From Opisthorchis felineus (Eukaryota; Platyhelminthes; Trematoda; Opisthorchiida; Opisthorchiidae), in NCBI GenBank assembly GCA_004794785.1, contig SJOL01007385.1, forward strand, positions 189,133 through 253,132: a stretch of DNA of 64,000 nucleotides, given 5' to 3'. Position 1 is the stretch's first letter, and each line of letters opens with the position of its first letter. A program made the translations under genes and the position numbers. This document shows, in pieces, positions 22,616 through 34,412 of this stretch. A model generated the notes under the pieces. It was not told the DNA's origin and did not search any database. It worked only from the letters and a program-made list of their open reading frames with translations.

Positions 22616-23040
22616 AATAGCTACTGTCCATGGTAGCTATGGCTATGTAGTGCAGCTAACGACGATCGTGCATCAGACCTATTGCCTCTAATGTGCACCT
22701 CTCGCACTCCCTGACATATCGCTGCTTATCGTAAGCAGCTAAACACTGCTAAGCAGCTTCTCAACGTTATTTACAGGCCGAAATTCGCATTTGGGGTCTT
22801 CAAAACAGTTAGTGGAATTTAATAATGTAGCAAGCGTCTCCGGTTCATATCATGTTCCCAATCTGGAGTCCAAATCACTCATTCGTTGCAATTCGGTGTT
22901 CTTCCTCCAAGTGCCAAAATAAGTGTCGCTGTTAAAATCACTCGCTTCGGGGCTATAACTGAGCATAGTCACTATCTGGATGTTCTTTCTCAATGCTGAG
23001 ACATTCGGCTGCACTTTACTCACCGTTTTGTCAGTACCCC
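22616..23040. other. No recognisable gene
   Basis: AT/GC-mixed sequence between copy A' and the 5' end of element A. It may contain the decayed 3' untranslated part of A'. Confidence 0.35.
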
Positions 23041-23653
23041 TATTTTCATTTCATTGTCTCGTGGCCCTGGGTACGTCTGGACTACAACAGGCCTGAGTTG
23101 CAGTCACTAAGTTTTCTAGTGGCGTTCGGTTACCCCTCAGTCTGGGAGGACTGAAGAGAAGGGCTATCCCATCGAACCCAGTCAATCATTCCGCTCATTT
23201 GTGTGGCTTTGATTCTCGACCTAAAGCTGCCACCTTGATGTGGTGGTCGGGCTTGAGTGCTGCAATGATCCCGCGGGCTACACTGGCTGGAACGTCGTTC
23301 CACAAGGTGCAAACATGCCAGGAAGGCCAAATGGGAGTAGTCAGACCAAGAGCAGCGAGACCCCGTACTACGAGTAATCGTGCTACGAGGCGGTCTGCGG
23401 GGTAAAGTCGTACTGTCCTCTGCGACAAGAGTGTGAAGGCAGTAAGGTGTTTCCCCCAGGTGACCAGCATGTCCATATGTACGGAAGCAGCGATGCTGCC
23501 TTCCCCCGAGGAAGGACGGGTTAGAAAATGTCGGCCCCAAAAACTGCACACTCCGATCGCCCAACTGTTGACCGTGACCGCCGGCGCATTATCCAATACG
23601 GTTGAAATAATTTTAAAACCAAAGAGTCCGGTGCTGCTCAAAAGGCACCTGCT

Positions 23654-26600
23654 GTGTGCAGCCGCATCAGGAATGAGACAATAATACCTTATTCCCTGCG
23701 CCCTTGGGTTAGGCCAACCCCCTGCAGCAGAGCAGGTCAGACCATTGAGTCATCGGCTCCGGGCAGGGTCCCCAAAGAAAACCCTACTGTCCGCTGCCTC
23801 GTGGGTCAGACTTTTGAGTCAGAGGCTAGGAGCAGGGTCCCCGAACAAAACCCTACATCCTCCCACTGCCTTGTTGGTCAGACTTTTGAGTCAAAGGCTC
23901 AAGGTGGGGTACCTCAACCAAACCCCCTTCCTCGGCCTGGACAACCGAGAAGTATCATTTGCCCTCGCAGTTCGGTGTCCACCGATGTCCCTCCCCAACC
24001 CCTTCCCACCACACAAGCAATCGTCACTGGGTCACTTGACTGTCAATCATCTGACCGAAGGGCCTTATGCTCCTCGCTGCCTATTAACATTAAACAAAAT
24101 AACACCCTTCTAAATCCACGAGATCCTTTCTATATAGGAGCTTTTAACGTCCGTACTCTATGTCAAATTGGCAAACAGGCAATGCTTGCTGAAACCTTAT
24201 ACTCCCTTAAAATTGATGTATGCTGTGTCTCCGAAACACGCATACAAGACCCAAGCGTGGTTATGCATCTCAGAACGCCAAGGATGAACTCAGCTCTTTC
24301 ACATTTCTCCCTCCGTGTGTCCGGTGACCCAGAAGCGATGACTCGTGGAATATATGGCGTGGGAGTTGCACTCAGCCCCAGAGCTGAACGCGCTTTGCTG
24401 GATTGGATCCCAGTGAACAGTCGTCTTTGCGCCGTCCGGTTATCCAGTTCAATCAAGCTCAATGCCTCTCGGCATAAAAAGCGGTGCCTGTTTATAGTGT
24501 CGGCTTATGCCCCAACGGACTGCAGTTCTGATGCTGAGAAGGATACTTTCTATCGAGAGCTATCCGGGCTCATTCGTCAAGCAAAAAGCACTGACATTGT
24601 GATCCTTGCAGGCGATATGAATGCTCAAGTAGGTCGTCTGAGCTCCTTGGAATCACATTTGGGCGGTCGATTCGGAGTCGATGCTCGCCGCACAGACAAC
24701 GGAGATCGACTCCTTCAGTTATGTGCTGATCATGAACTGTTTCTGGCAAGTACGAACTTTCAACATAAACGTTCGCACCGCGTAACCTGGCGGCCACCAA
24801 CTGCAAATCAACCGTGGACCCAGTTGGACCACGTGGCCATCAGCCACCGGTGGAGAGCCACAATTCAAGACTGCCGTTCCTTCTGGGGCACACCACTTGA
24901 TTCCGATCACGCCATGGTGCGTGCACGCCTGACAGTTCGCTTCCCTTCAGGCCCTCGCAAATTAGCAAGAAGCATGCCAATCCACTATCTTCGAAGAACG
25001 ACCATAGCTCAACAGTACCGATCTGAGCTAGCCCAACAACTCTCCACAGTAAACCAATACTGTGGTGGCAGTGAGCATGTGGATGAAGCGTGGCAAAATG
25101 TGAAAGGAGCTATGTTAGCGGCGTTCAGTGCTGTCTGTCCGACTTCTCCGATTCGACCACAAGACCACTGGATGTCGGCGAGATCGCTATCCATGATTGA
25201 TGCCAGGTAATCCATACCAGCAGGCAACGAGTACGACGGTGCACGCAAATCCCTCAAACGCCAAATAGTGAAGAGTCTAAGAAAAGACCGAGAGCTCTGG
25301 TGGACATCGAAAGCTCGGGAGATGGAGAAGGCTTTTGATACGGGAAACAGCCGTGCCCTATATCAACTGATACGATCGACTGGTCCTAGGAAAGCAACGG
25401 TCAGCGGAACGATAAGTGAAAAAGATGGCTCACTAGTTCACTCGCAAAAACGTCGACTGGAAAGATGTGCCGAACACTTCGAAGAACAGTTCAGCTGGCC
25501 TCCTGCAACACAACCTGTAGAGATAGTGCATACAGGCGAATGGAATGTAAACCTTGATCTCCCGTCGGAAGAAGAAATAAAGTATGAAATATCCATACTA
25601 AAACGTGAGAAGGCACCAGAACCGGACGGTCTGTATCCAGCCCTCTTCAAAGAAGGCGGAGAATCCCTGGTGACCCATCTGACAAAGCTTATTGGTGCTA
25701 TATGGAACGAAGAGAAGGTGCCTGCAGGATGGGGCATGTCGACAGTAATCCCTATCTTCAAAAAGGGTACGCGGATGCTGTGCGAAAACCACCGTGGCAT
25801 CAGCCTGGTAGCTGTGGCATCGAAGGTCCTCTCTGGTCTTATCCTTCGACGGTTGACTGAACACAGGGAGAGACAGATCCGTGAAAATCAAGCTGGGTTC
25901 CGTCCTGCAAGAGGATGCATTGATCATATCTTCACCCTCCGACGGATTCTGTGACAGCGACACTGCTTCCAGCAACCAGCAGTGGTTGTCTTTCTTGATC
26001 TGAAAGCTGCCTTTGACTCTGTGAACCGTCAGCCACTATGGCAGTGTCTGTGGAGCAAAGGTGTCCCCCATAAATTATTGACCCTCCTCAAGGCGCTGTA
26101 CGCCAACTCCCGCGGCTGTGTGAAGGTCTACGGGAAGGTCTCGCCTGAGTTCACCACATCAAGTGGCGTCAGACAGGGCTGTCCTCTTTCACCTTTCCTC
26201 TTCAACTTCACCGTTGATACGATTATGGAAGACTCACTATCAGCCTCTAACGTCTGTGGGGTCGAAGTGTTCCCGGGACGCCCGCTCACAGATATCGAGT
26301 ACGCAGACGACATAGCTCTTCTTGGATTTGACCCCGTGGTAATGCAAACAATATTAAATAATCTAAATAATTCCGCCTCACGGTTTGGCATGCGCTTCAC
26401 ACCTTCAAAGTGTAGAGTGCTACCGCAAGACTGGGTGGGCTCGAACCCTAGCCTCATGCTTGTGGATGAACCGATTGAAGTAGTGGACAAATTCGTTTAC
26501 TTGGGAAGCTGTATCAGTCCCGGTGGTCTCGCGAAAGATTATATTTCCATCCGGATTGGGAAGACCAGAGCAGCTTTTGTGAACCTGCGTCACCTGTGGT

Positions 26601-27110
26601 GTACGCATGACATCAGCTTATCCATCAAGGGTCGAGTTTACAGTGCTGCGGTGCGCTCCATACCTGGCCGTTGCGCGCCGAGGACGTCAAAAGGCTTTCA
26701 GTGTTTAACCATCGATGTCTTCGAAGCATTGCCCGAGTCTGGTGGGAACACCGGATAAGCAATGCTGAAGTACGTTGAATGGTATTCGGAAGAAATAACT
26801 CACCTTCGATAGATGAACTGATCACACTGCATAGATTGCGCTGGCTTGGCCACGTGCTGCGTATGCCAGTCGACCGACTTCCTCGAAGGGTTCTTTTCGC
26901 ACAACCACGTGAAGGGTGGAAAAGAGCCAGAGGTGGTCAAACAATGACTTGGCAGCGAAGTGTGAAAGTCATTACCAGCAAACTCAGCTGCGCTGGTCAT
27001 TGCCGTCTTCCTGGATGGGGACCCTGAGACGGTTAGAGGCATTGTCAGACATGGCCCAGTCGCGCCCTCAATGGCGCTCGTGCATCCAAGCTATTGCCTT
27101 CAATGCATAG
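23654..27110 (+). pseudogene. Endonuclease/reverse transcriptase of element A, four lesions
   Basis: One frame runs from 23654. An N-terminal region contains tandem 23-residue repeats. Then comes the AP-endonuclease domain: IGAFNVRTL near 24140, CCVSETRIQ, VSAYAPTDCSS, ILAGDMNAQVGR, TQLDHVAISHRW and PLDSDHAMVRA near 24900. A linker has FEEQFSWPPA. The reverse transcriptase has EPDGLYPALFKEGGE, VFLDLKAAFDSVN (about 25990), SGVRQGCPLSPFLFN, EYADDIALL (about 26300), YLGSCIS and, in another frame, LRWLGHVLRM (about 26840). Lesions are an in-frame TAA at 25208-25210, TGA at about 25953, a short deletion/frameshift near 26660 where the LLYGCETW block should be, and a TGA near 26778. All catalytic motifs before the deletion look intact, so death was recent. 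Confidence 0.85.
23735..23945 (+). repeat. Three tandem 69-72 bp units coding 23-24 residue repeats
   Basis: Units start at 23735, 23804 and 23876. In the open frame each begins GQTxES and continues with VPxxNP (GQTIESSAPGRVPKENP, GQTFESEARSRVPEQNP, GQTFESKAQGGVPQPNP). Unit lengths are multiples of three, so the frame is kept. Single related units occur near other RTE-like copies at 30617, 33450-33500, 36330-36390 and 49810-49870. Confidence 0.85.
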
Positions 27111-27461
27111 CTCCCTTCCCAATCCCCCCACTTAACAGTTCACTGACCGCTGTATTTACGCACCAATTTATCAGCTCCCGCCTCCAATGCGTAGCTACCT
27201 AACCCACCTCCCCAAATCATCGGTGAACGAAACTGTGGCAGCTACAACCACTGTACGACAAGTACGCGGTTCTTACAGCTGACAATGATGACGATGATGA
27301 TGTGGCTTTGACTAGCAGTATATCCCAGACGCACGCATACTCAGTTCACTTCCATTGAACTTGACGGTTACATTCCGGTTCTGCACAGAAATGCTGATAG
27401 GCACTCCGGTTCCTTTTTAGACCTTGTCTCTCCTTTGTCACATACCAGGCCGGGTTCCACC

Positions 27462-28666
27462 ATGGCATCCGCACAGGTTTACCGCTTCCAGCGGCGTTTG
27501 AATACATTACAAAGCCATCATGAGCTGGCTTTGAAGAGGCATTCAGTTTCGAACAAAAGTTATGAAACACGTAGTCGGGACGTCATGAATTCACTTGTTA
27601 CTCATCTGGCAGAAAGTGAGAAGAAGCTGAAGAAGACTAAACGAGCAGCAAAACCCAGAATGTCTCATCCAACAGTAAGTCTTTTTCACTTTCTGTAAGC
27701 TTTCTTGTTAAGGTATCGAAGCAGAGTCGTTGCAACGATTCGGCAAACCCAACATCCAGCTATTTACCCTACACCGATAAATCCAGATATATTTGTCGCC
27801 CTGACCAACTGGATGCGCCTTGTGTGCTACAACATGGTGGAAGAGAGCACGTCCCGTTCCTCTTCGGTGAAAACGTCTATCATCACAACCATACCAACGA
27901 GCCAATTTTCCCGCCCCCCACGTACGCTGAGCAATCTGGACCATCGTCGCCAACATCTCGTCAAGCACCATCTAGAAACAACAGTCATCCGTCGGACAGT
28001 TATCTTGCTCCAAAAGTCCGTGATAGTAAGTCGTGGACTGGTGTTTCAAACTACTCTGATTCGTATCACTCAAATTCTGCAACGTATTCTTTTGGAATGT
28101 ATGCAGATCATCAGTTTACCCCTAACCGACTCTCGGGCTATGATCTGCCCACCACCCAACATGATTCGTCTACTCTGCTGCCTTCCATCTACTCCTGCCC
28201 AACCGGTCGACCATGGTCTCGCTTCATTGATTCCCACGCCGATTTCATTCATTCAAATGAGTCCTATGCAGATGACGTTACCTCGAGGAGGCAACCACTC
28301 AGATCACCAACTGTACATAAATTTGATTCTGTTCACCAAAAGCAGCATCCTTATGGTGTGAACAATACTCTGTACGACCAGAATGTCTGTGGCGAGGCCA
28401 ACTGTGTGGCGAACGACTTATCCATTTTTCCTCGCCTACATGGTTCAGCGTATCCTGGCATAAATCCCATCCTCGCTTCCACCTATCCACTCGGCCCCGG
28501 CTACCGTACCGATGAAGCCTATCGACCGCTCTCAGCTGCTACCAATTATCCAGGCACTCATTTTTCTCCCTACAATTTTACTCCTCTATCTGTTAATACA
28601 GACACGGCACAGTACACCAAGCTTCCTGATTTGGTGGGACCACATACCGAATTCAGCTACACCTGA
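27462..28666 (+). CDS. Unrecognised two-exon gene, 388 residues
   Basis: The start ATG at 27462 has a strong context (CCACCATGG). Exon 1 (27462-27674) ends ACA|GTAAGT and exon 2 (27713-28666) follows TTGTTAAG. The 38-nt intron is phase 0 and the joined frame is open to TGA. The first 70 residues look helical and basic (YRFQRRLNTLQSHHELALKR, AESEKKLKKTKRAAK), possibly a coiled coil. The remainder is rich in Tyr, Pro, Ser, His and Asn and has PPPTY (a possible WW-domain ligand). No signal peptide or membrane segment is evident. An acceptor-like CATACCAG at about 27450 means further 5' exons are possible. The family is not recognised. A gene is supported by splice logic, length and composition unlike the nearby repeats. 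Confidence 0.65.
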
Positions 28667-28669
28667 AAA

Positions 28670-29750
28670 CAACCCTCTTGTTGGGTGTAGTCCGCTGTAA
28701 ATAGTTTCGCATGCCCTTGACAATTGAATGTGATAAATTTCTTTTGCGCCATTATTTGCATTAGGCATTATTGTAACGAACTTTTTCGGTACCCTCTGCT
28801 TATTTGACAACATAACCTTCCTTTCTAGCCAGTTTTGTTTCTATTTTGATTAACTTCACGAGAGTGTTTCATGGAGGAAAACGTAACACAGCTGGGGGGC
28901 ACGGTAAAAATGCCCTTGATTGCCGTTCTGTTATATAGTTGTATATCCTGGGACAGATATGAACTTCTTACATAACCACAAACGTTTCGGTACGATTGCT
29001 GAAGGAACGTGTCGGCTATCTAAACACGTAGGCGATAGCTGCAGATGGACAGCGGTGCGGTTGTCCATCCCTTACAGGTTGTATAGCATGTGGATGGGAC
29101 CTTGGTCGAGAGGTCATATCACATTCCGTCCTGAGTAAGCTGGTTTAGCCAAATCGCGATTCGATTCAAATGCAGTTGCCCTTTTCTGAAGAGCCAATTA
29201 GTGGGGCTCTCTCCTGAAATGTAGTTCCTTCTGATTTGAATAACCTTAGAGCAAACTCGTGCTTTCTGTAGCTTACAAAATTCTGTTACGTTTCCTTCCG
29301 CATCGTTACGCATCCATTCCACATAATTTTGTTTGTGGTTTATACGTTGGTCCTGACGGCCACCGTTTCATTCGCCAATTATGTTGGGAATGTGCATGGA
29401 GCTACGCTTCAAAGGCGATGGCTGTCATTTTTGGGTTGTGAGTCAGGCAGTGATGGTGTTACGCGAACTTCTTGTCACGGATGTGGGGGTCCAGAGAGAT
29501 TGCCTACGAATTCGGGGAGTAGATTGGATACGTGAGTGCTACTGGCTGACTAGTTGGACCGCATTTGTCTTTCCTCTTATTCATTGATGTATCTTGCCTC
29601 GGGATTCTTACCGTTGCAGACGACAGTTGTCAGGGTGATTGCTGGTTGTGGTCTTCATGCTTTATCATGCAGTTTTCTGACCTTCATCAACCAATATGCA
29701 AGTGAGACTAGCTCCTCCAGGAAGTTAATCTGTTGACACATGACCAAGCC
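28670..29750. other. No recognisable gene
   Basis: This contains the presumed 3' untranslated region of the gene ending at 28666; no canonical AATAAA was seen in the next 150 bp. The rest shows no domain or repeat I can name. Confidence 0.4.
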
Positions 29751-29754
29751 AGTG

Positions 29755-30480
29755 CAATAGGCTTACCTATCGAGAAAGTGCTTTCTAAAAAACGCCGGAT
29801 ATACCTCAGAATTGCTGACTAGATGTCATCACCAAATTTTAGAAATGCTTCAGATACATCGGTGGTCAAGCACGAAAGGTGTTGTAACGTCTTCTGATCG
29901 AAGTGGTTGGTTCCTGAGCTGTTTACCAGTATGGAATACGCTGTAGTGCTGTAGGTTCTAAGCTTGGCAGCCAAGCTGATGTCGTATGGACGCCAAAAAT
30001 GTCGTAGACTGAAAGAGACCCACCATCACTTTCCCCGTTCTGATGATGTTTTCATCTTTTATCGTGCTGATGCAGCTACTTAAGTAAACGGATTTGTCCA
30101 CCATATCGGTTGGCTAAATTTCAAGCATAAATTCTGGGTTTGGCCCCACCCATTCTCGCAGATGTGAAGTGCATACCAACCTGTGCAGTTTAGTCATTGA
30201 AATTATTGACTATTGTTTGCATCTCTGTAGGGATAGATCCAATTAGGACTATATCATCCGGATACCCAAGAGGACACTGCAGGAACATATAGATCTCGCA
30301 GGCACTAAAGGTAGGTAGGAATTGCTCTATCAGCGTATGAACAACGAAGATAAGATGAAAGAGTTAGAAGGGACAGCCTCAACCGATGCTCCGTCACGGA
30401 GAGACGAGCTTACCGTGGTGTGAGGATTTGTGCACTTCTGTCGCCCATTGAGCTATACTGTAGGTAGTCCGCCAGACGTT
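29755..30480 (-). pseudogene. RTE-like reverse-transcriptase fragment, strongly decayed
   Basis: Minus-strand reading gives LGYPDDIVLIGSIPTEMQTI (30275-30205) and VGMHFTSARMGGAKP (30165-30125), the equivalents of the YADD and thumb regions of element A. The first catalytic Tyr-Ala is Tyr-Pro here. The rest to 29755 aligns only loosely and has many stops. Confidence 0.6.
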
Positions 30481-30604
30481 CGCAGATCAAGTTGCCCAAC
30501 AGATAGAGATCAGATTGACACAGCCTTCACCTTGGGGGTGGGTTGGTGGGTAAGACATGTGTGGTGACATGTTTCATAGAAGTTTCATCACTCTGGTGGC
30601 TTCA

Positions 30605-31570
30605 CGCCAACTACTGCTGCCTTGTGGTCAGACTTTTGAGTCAAAGTCCTCTGTTGAGCACCCTAATCATCCTGCTGTCCAGGTTTTGGCGCTCTGGTAG
30701 TATCCTAGTTCAATAAATCATGCACTGCTCGAATACCAATGATTTCATACCACGTCGGCCGTGGCATTGTGCCATCAGCCGCGTCGCCTAATTAGCTGCA
30801 CACTGCTGGTAATGAAAAGCGAGCTGCTGCTGACACCTAACTTACCTCAATATTAATTCAACTCTCTTCCCATCCAGCCGCAGCCATTGGTACGACAGCT
30901 TTTCATCCGAAGGAGTTACCAACAACATGCCATCGCTCATGTCTGCTGCTTCTCAGTCCTCACTTATTGTTTTTATCGGGACTTCTGAAGTGCGAACTCT
31001 AAAGCTAATCAGTCAACTCTTGACACTTAATCGATAGTTAGTTGATGTTTTTCTGAAACTCAAATGCAAAATCTCTTTGCGGTAATGGAGTTTACAACAC
31101 ATTCTTTATCTGGACGCCACCGATTACGAACTTCAGGTTATTCTTCCTCTGCCGCAGCGGATTACATCCCTGCTGCGGACCTCAAACATCTTCATGTATT
31201 TGATCACCGATGTCTCCGTAGTTTAACAACTGGCTGCACCATGTACCTAACGAAATTATCCGTAGCGAGTACCATGCATCCGGTTGAGCAGCGATTGTTT
31301 TAAGTATGTATTTCGTATGCCTGACCCCCATTTACCGAAGATGTCCTCGTTTTCCTCTCCCAATCCCTGTTACCGAAAGTTTCGTGAATGACAGTCCCTG
31401 ACACGGCAGCGTGGAATGAAAGTGACCACTGTCTAGTTGAGTGCTGTGATATCTTCGCGTCTTCCTGGGTAGGGTCCACCTGACCCTCCTTGGGCGTGGT
31501 TGGAAACCCTGCGGGACATGGCACTAACCATGGAGAGCTTGCCGTCACTTCTTAACTTGATCGCCTAGCT
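30605..31570 (+). pseudogene. RTE-like copy with large internal deletion
   Basis: The left part carries the 5' unit (GGTCAGACTTTTGAGTCAAA at about 30627) and a decayed endonuclease start near 30975-31020. The right part carries the polymerase C-terminus: PAADLKHLHVFDHRCLRSL (about 31165-31225), then RMPDPHLPK-like and TRQRGMKVTT-like sequence. It ends with a LETLRDMAL equivalent near 31510-31530. Everything between is missing. Confidence 0.6.
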
Positions 31571-31574
31571 GACG

Positions 31575-32855
31575 CTTCTGTTTAGTTGTTTGCTGGCTTT
31601 GTGTTGGGTGACATTCTCAAACGATGCTGTATCAATCCTGTTAATCGCGTCTTGCTCCGACATGATGCTCGGATGCGGTTATTTCAATGGTTTTGGAAGG
31701 CGGAAGCACCTCGCTTTTAGCTTTTTCCTCTCGAGACATAAGGATTTTTACGTTAAGCTCCTCCCTTGTCTTTCCCCCTTCTGCTAGGGCTTTTCTGTGT
31801 GGCAGCTAAGCACCATTTTTCACCAATGTTGTACTATCATCCATGCTGATGAAGAAGATGAACCACCGAACGAAGTGAACTCTAGCAAAAACCTTCCATA
31901 GGCCTTCGCTCGTCCGCGGAACTTGGTACGCAGGCTTAGTAATAATGGTTGACCTTGTCTTGTCAGTCACAGCAATTGGCCTGGAAGTGGAAATATGCTT
32001 TCACGTGGTCGAAATCGTTGGAGAGACGCCCACTAGGTTGCAGCTGCACCTGTTGGGTTGAAGAGCTTACATTGAACGGGGAACGCCTAATGTAACTGTT
32101 CATAAATGGTCACGTCGGACAAACGGACGATACACCGGTGAATGGGGACAGTACAAACCGACTTGACAGAGGACGCTCCCGGCTATCGATTACTTCTAGC
32201 TAACTGTCGTTTACTATCTACTGTTCCTCGGTACCCGTCTCACTAACGCTGAGCTCTTGATCCACCGATTTTGGGAACTGTAACACTTCAAACAGGATGT
32301 TTAACAATCAGCCAAGTATGCTGACGAATTTGTGAAAAATGCCTTCGCTCCGCGAAATTCGGATAGTGTAAAGATAAACTGATCCGAAGAAGTCATTCAA
32401 ATAACCTCAGGCAGCTGTTGTCGCTCGCTGGATACTTTCGCTGCTCTCGCATTTGCCTGAGGTCTATTCACCCACGCATCGGGCAAAAGCCAGCTTGATT
32501 CTTCGCGCTGTTAGAGTAAACTGTAAACCCGAGCGCTTCTTAGGAGTCGCAGGCATCAGGCTGGTGCCTAGTTGATTTTCGCAGTGTCCGCCTGCACTTC
32601 ACTATACGGACAGGGGCTGTTATGCTGTCCAACATATTGAATAACAAATTTTTACTGTGGTCGCAGTCTTTCTAATCCTGGCATCTGGCACGGTTCGTGG
32701 ACTGTAATGGACTGATTGCTTCTATGCCTTACCTAGATGATTTGAATCCATTGATCCTGAGGAGATCCAATGCGCATTTGTTGGTACCGAAGTTGTCGGA
32801 CAGGTAGGTTTGAACACTGTTAGCCTAACTGATTTCAGAATTTGCTTTTTTGTTA
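31575..32855. other. No recognisable gene
   Basis: No convincing coding region. One stretch near 32405-32450 reads NLRQLLSLAGYFR in one frame, reminiscent of an LTR-retrotransposon connection region, but there is no supporting context. Confidence 0.35.
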
Positions 32856-32856
32856 T

Positions 32857-33570
32857 TCACGTACTCATTACCGGAATTGCGCTTATTGACTTGTGATAGT
32901 TTTTAAGCCATATCAGGTGAATACTGCTAAAAATGCATGGATTCTTTGGATGTGCTAGATTCATCCCTTTTTTTGGCTCACAGAGTCCTAATTTGAACAG
33001 AGTTGCGCGAACCGTCGTGTGATGAATGTCCCGTTGCGTGCTCCAGAAGGAAAGACAATCTTCAACGACTGCTCTCCCTTGGTAGCGGATCGTCATATGA
33101 GTCCATAACCCAATTGTGTTCTGTGAGCACTGTGTTACAAGATGTAGATTGGGAATTCACGATAGTCATTAAGGTGGATTAAGGTTTAAGAGGTGCCTAT
33201 TGGCTGATTCCATACTACAGGTGTTGAAGTATTCGAAATTAGCACGGTCTTTTCTATTCATCAGAGCATTTTTAGCAGGAAGTGTCGTAGACGTGACATT
33301 GGCTAGGTCTATGGTAAGTAACTGACGTTTGACTGCGGCATTATGAGGTACCTTTGAAATGGATCAGTATACAAGGAACTGCAAAGACATACTATACGTC
33401 CCGGTTACCTGGGCTGAAAAATGTCTGTTTAAGCTGTCCCAACTTGAGCTTTCGACTTGAAGGTCTAACAGCGAGGCAGCGTTGTGTGGGGGATCCTTTT
33501 CGAAACCAATGTCCTAACAGTCTGATCCACTTGATTGTGGAGGACTTGTCGAGCTCAAGGGTGCAAGGAG
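32857..33570 (-). pseudogene. RTE-like fragment: 5' unit plus end of endonuclease domain
   Basis: Minus-strand reading of 33096-32950 gives VEDCLSFWSTQRDIHHTTVR, equivalent to the end of the endonuclease domain of element A where SDH is expected (HHT here). Upstream, at 33500-33450, lies a decayed copy of the 5' unit (GTTAGACCTTCAAGTCGAAA). The element is heavily deleted. Confidence 0.55.
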
Positions 33571-33574
33571 TAAA

Positions 33575-34405
33575 GGGACAGATGGGGCAATCCTGATGTT
33601 GCTGCGCACAGCGGACTTGTTTGTGGTTGCATCAGGCTCTTGATAAGATTTCGTTGCTTTTTGACCTTATTAGGTCTTTCGCCGGTGGTCCCGGCCAGTC
33701 GTTGGGTGGTCATTATGCTGTTTTTCGAGTTGACTTTCCCTAACGCGGCCTTCATCGGAGAGGGGGGCTGGTCACCTGGAGGAACACCTAACTACCTCGA
33801 TATTTCGGTCGCATATAACATCACAACATCCTCCCGATCACTTAGTTATACAATCGCTCGCAGTATGGGAACTCGCTTGTTCTGGCTGCTTCCTTTAGGT
33901 CTTTCGGGCATGGTTAAGCCTAAGATGCTAAGTGCCAGTCTATGCAACTAGCCATCATCATTGCTGACAGCAATACACCAGTAATAAATAATTGTGCTCG
34001 AATGCCATACCATGATGAGGGAAGAACGTCTCAGTAAAGGGTGGAAAGAACATTGAGATGTAGGGTGCGATGAAGCCCAGTTTCATTTGGGAAAGCCATC
34101 CGGAATAAGGTGTCTGCACCTTTGGACAACTTAAGAATAAACACGTCTGAGTATCTTGTCGAAGTAAGGTGTCGTTAGCTGTATCAACCCAGCTACCTTT
34201 GACAACGTGTGCGACGACAGGCGAACTTCATCTAGGTAGTCCGGTTAGGAAATGACAGTATACACGCCACTGCAGCCAGTTGCATTCCATGTCCAGCAAG
34301 GTTTCTAACCGCCATCAAGCAGAATCACCCGGACCCCAGTCAAGAGGGCACGAAGACCCCACAGCACTCAGTTTGCCATCAGCCGCTTTCATTTTAATTA
34401 CCATG
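33575..34405. other. No recognisable gene
   Basis: A plus-strand open stretch of 103 codons (33640-33951) has no recognisable motif. It may be repeat-derived. Confidence 0.35.
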
Positions 34406-34412
34406 TCACGGC

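Larger units (their letters stand above)
23040..27302 (+). mobile_element. RTE-like non-LTR retrotransposon A, near full length
   Basis: A 5' leader of about 600 bp (including ACCTTGATGTGGTGGTCGGG at about 23231) is followed by one long endonuclease plus reverse-transcriptase frame. After it come a short 3' region and a trinucleotide-type tail (ATGATGACGATGATGATG) at 27283-27302. Absence of a separate ORF1, an AP-type endonuclease at the start and the GAT/ATG tail are typical of the RTE clade (knowledge). Clade assignment is by eye. The 5' limit is approximate because no target duplication was identified. Confidence 0.75.

Noticed and set aside
23130..23641. Two overlapping minus-strand open stretches of about 145 codons
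   Set aside because: They lie antisense in the 5' leader of RTE-like element A and carry no recognisable domain.
32405..32450. NLRQLLSLAGYFR, similar to an LTR-retrotransposon polymerase/RNase H junction
   Set aside because: Only about 13 residues, with stops around it and no integrase, protease or LTRs nearby.
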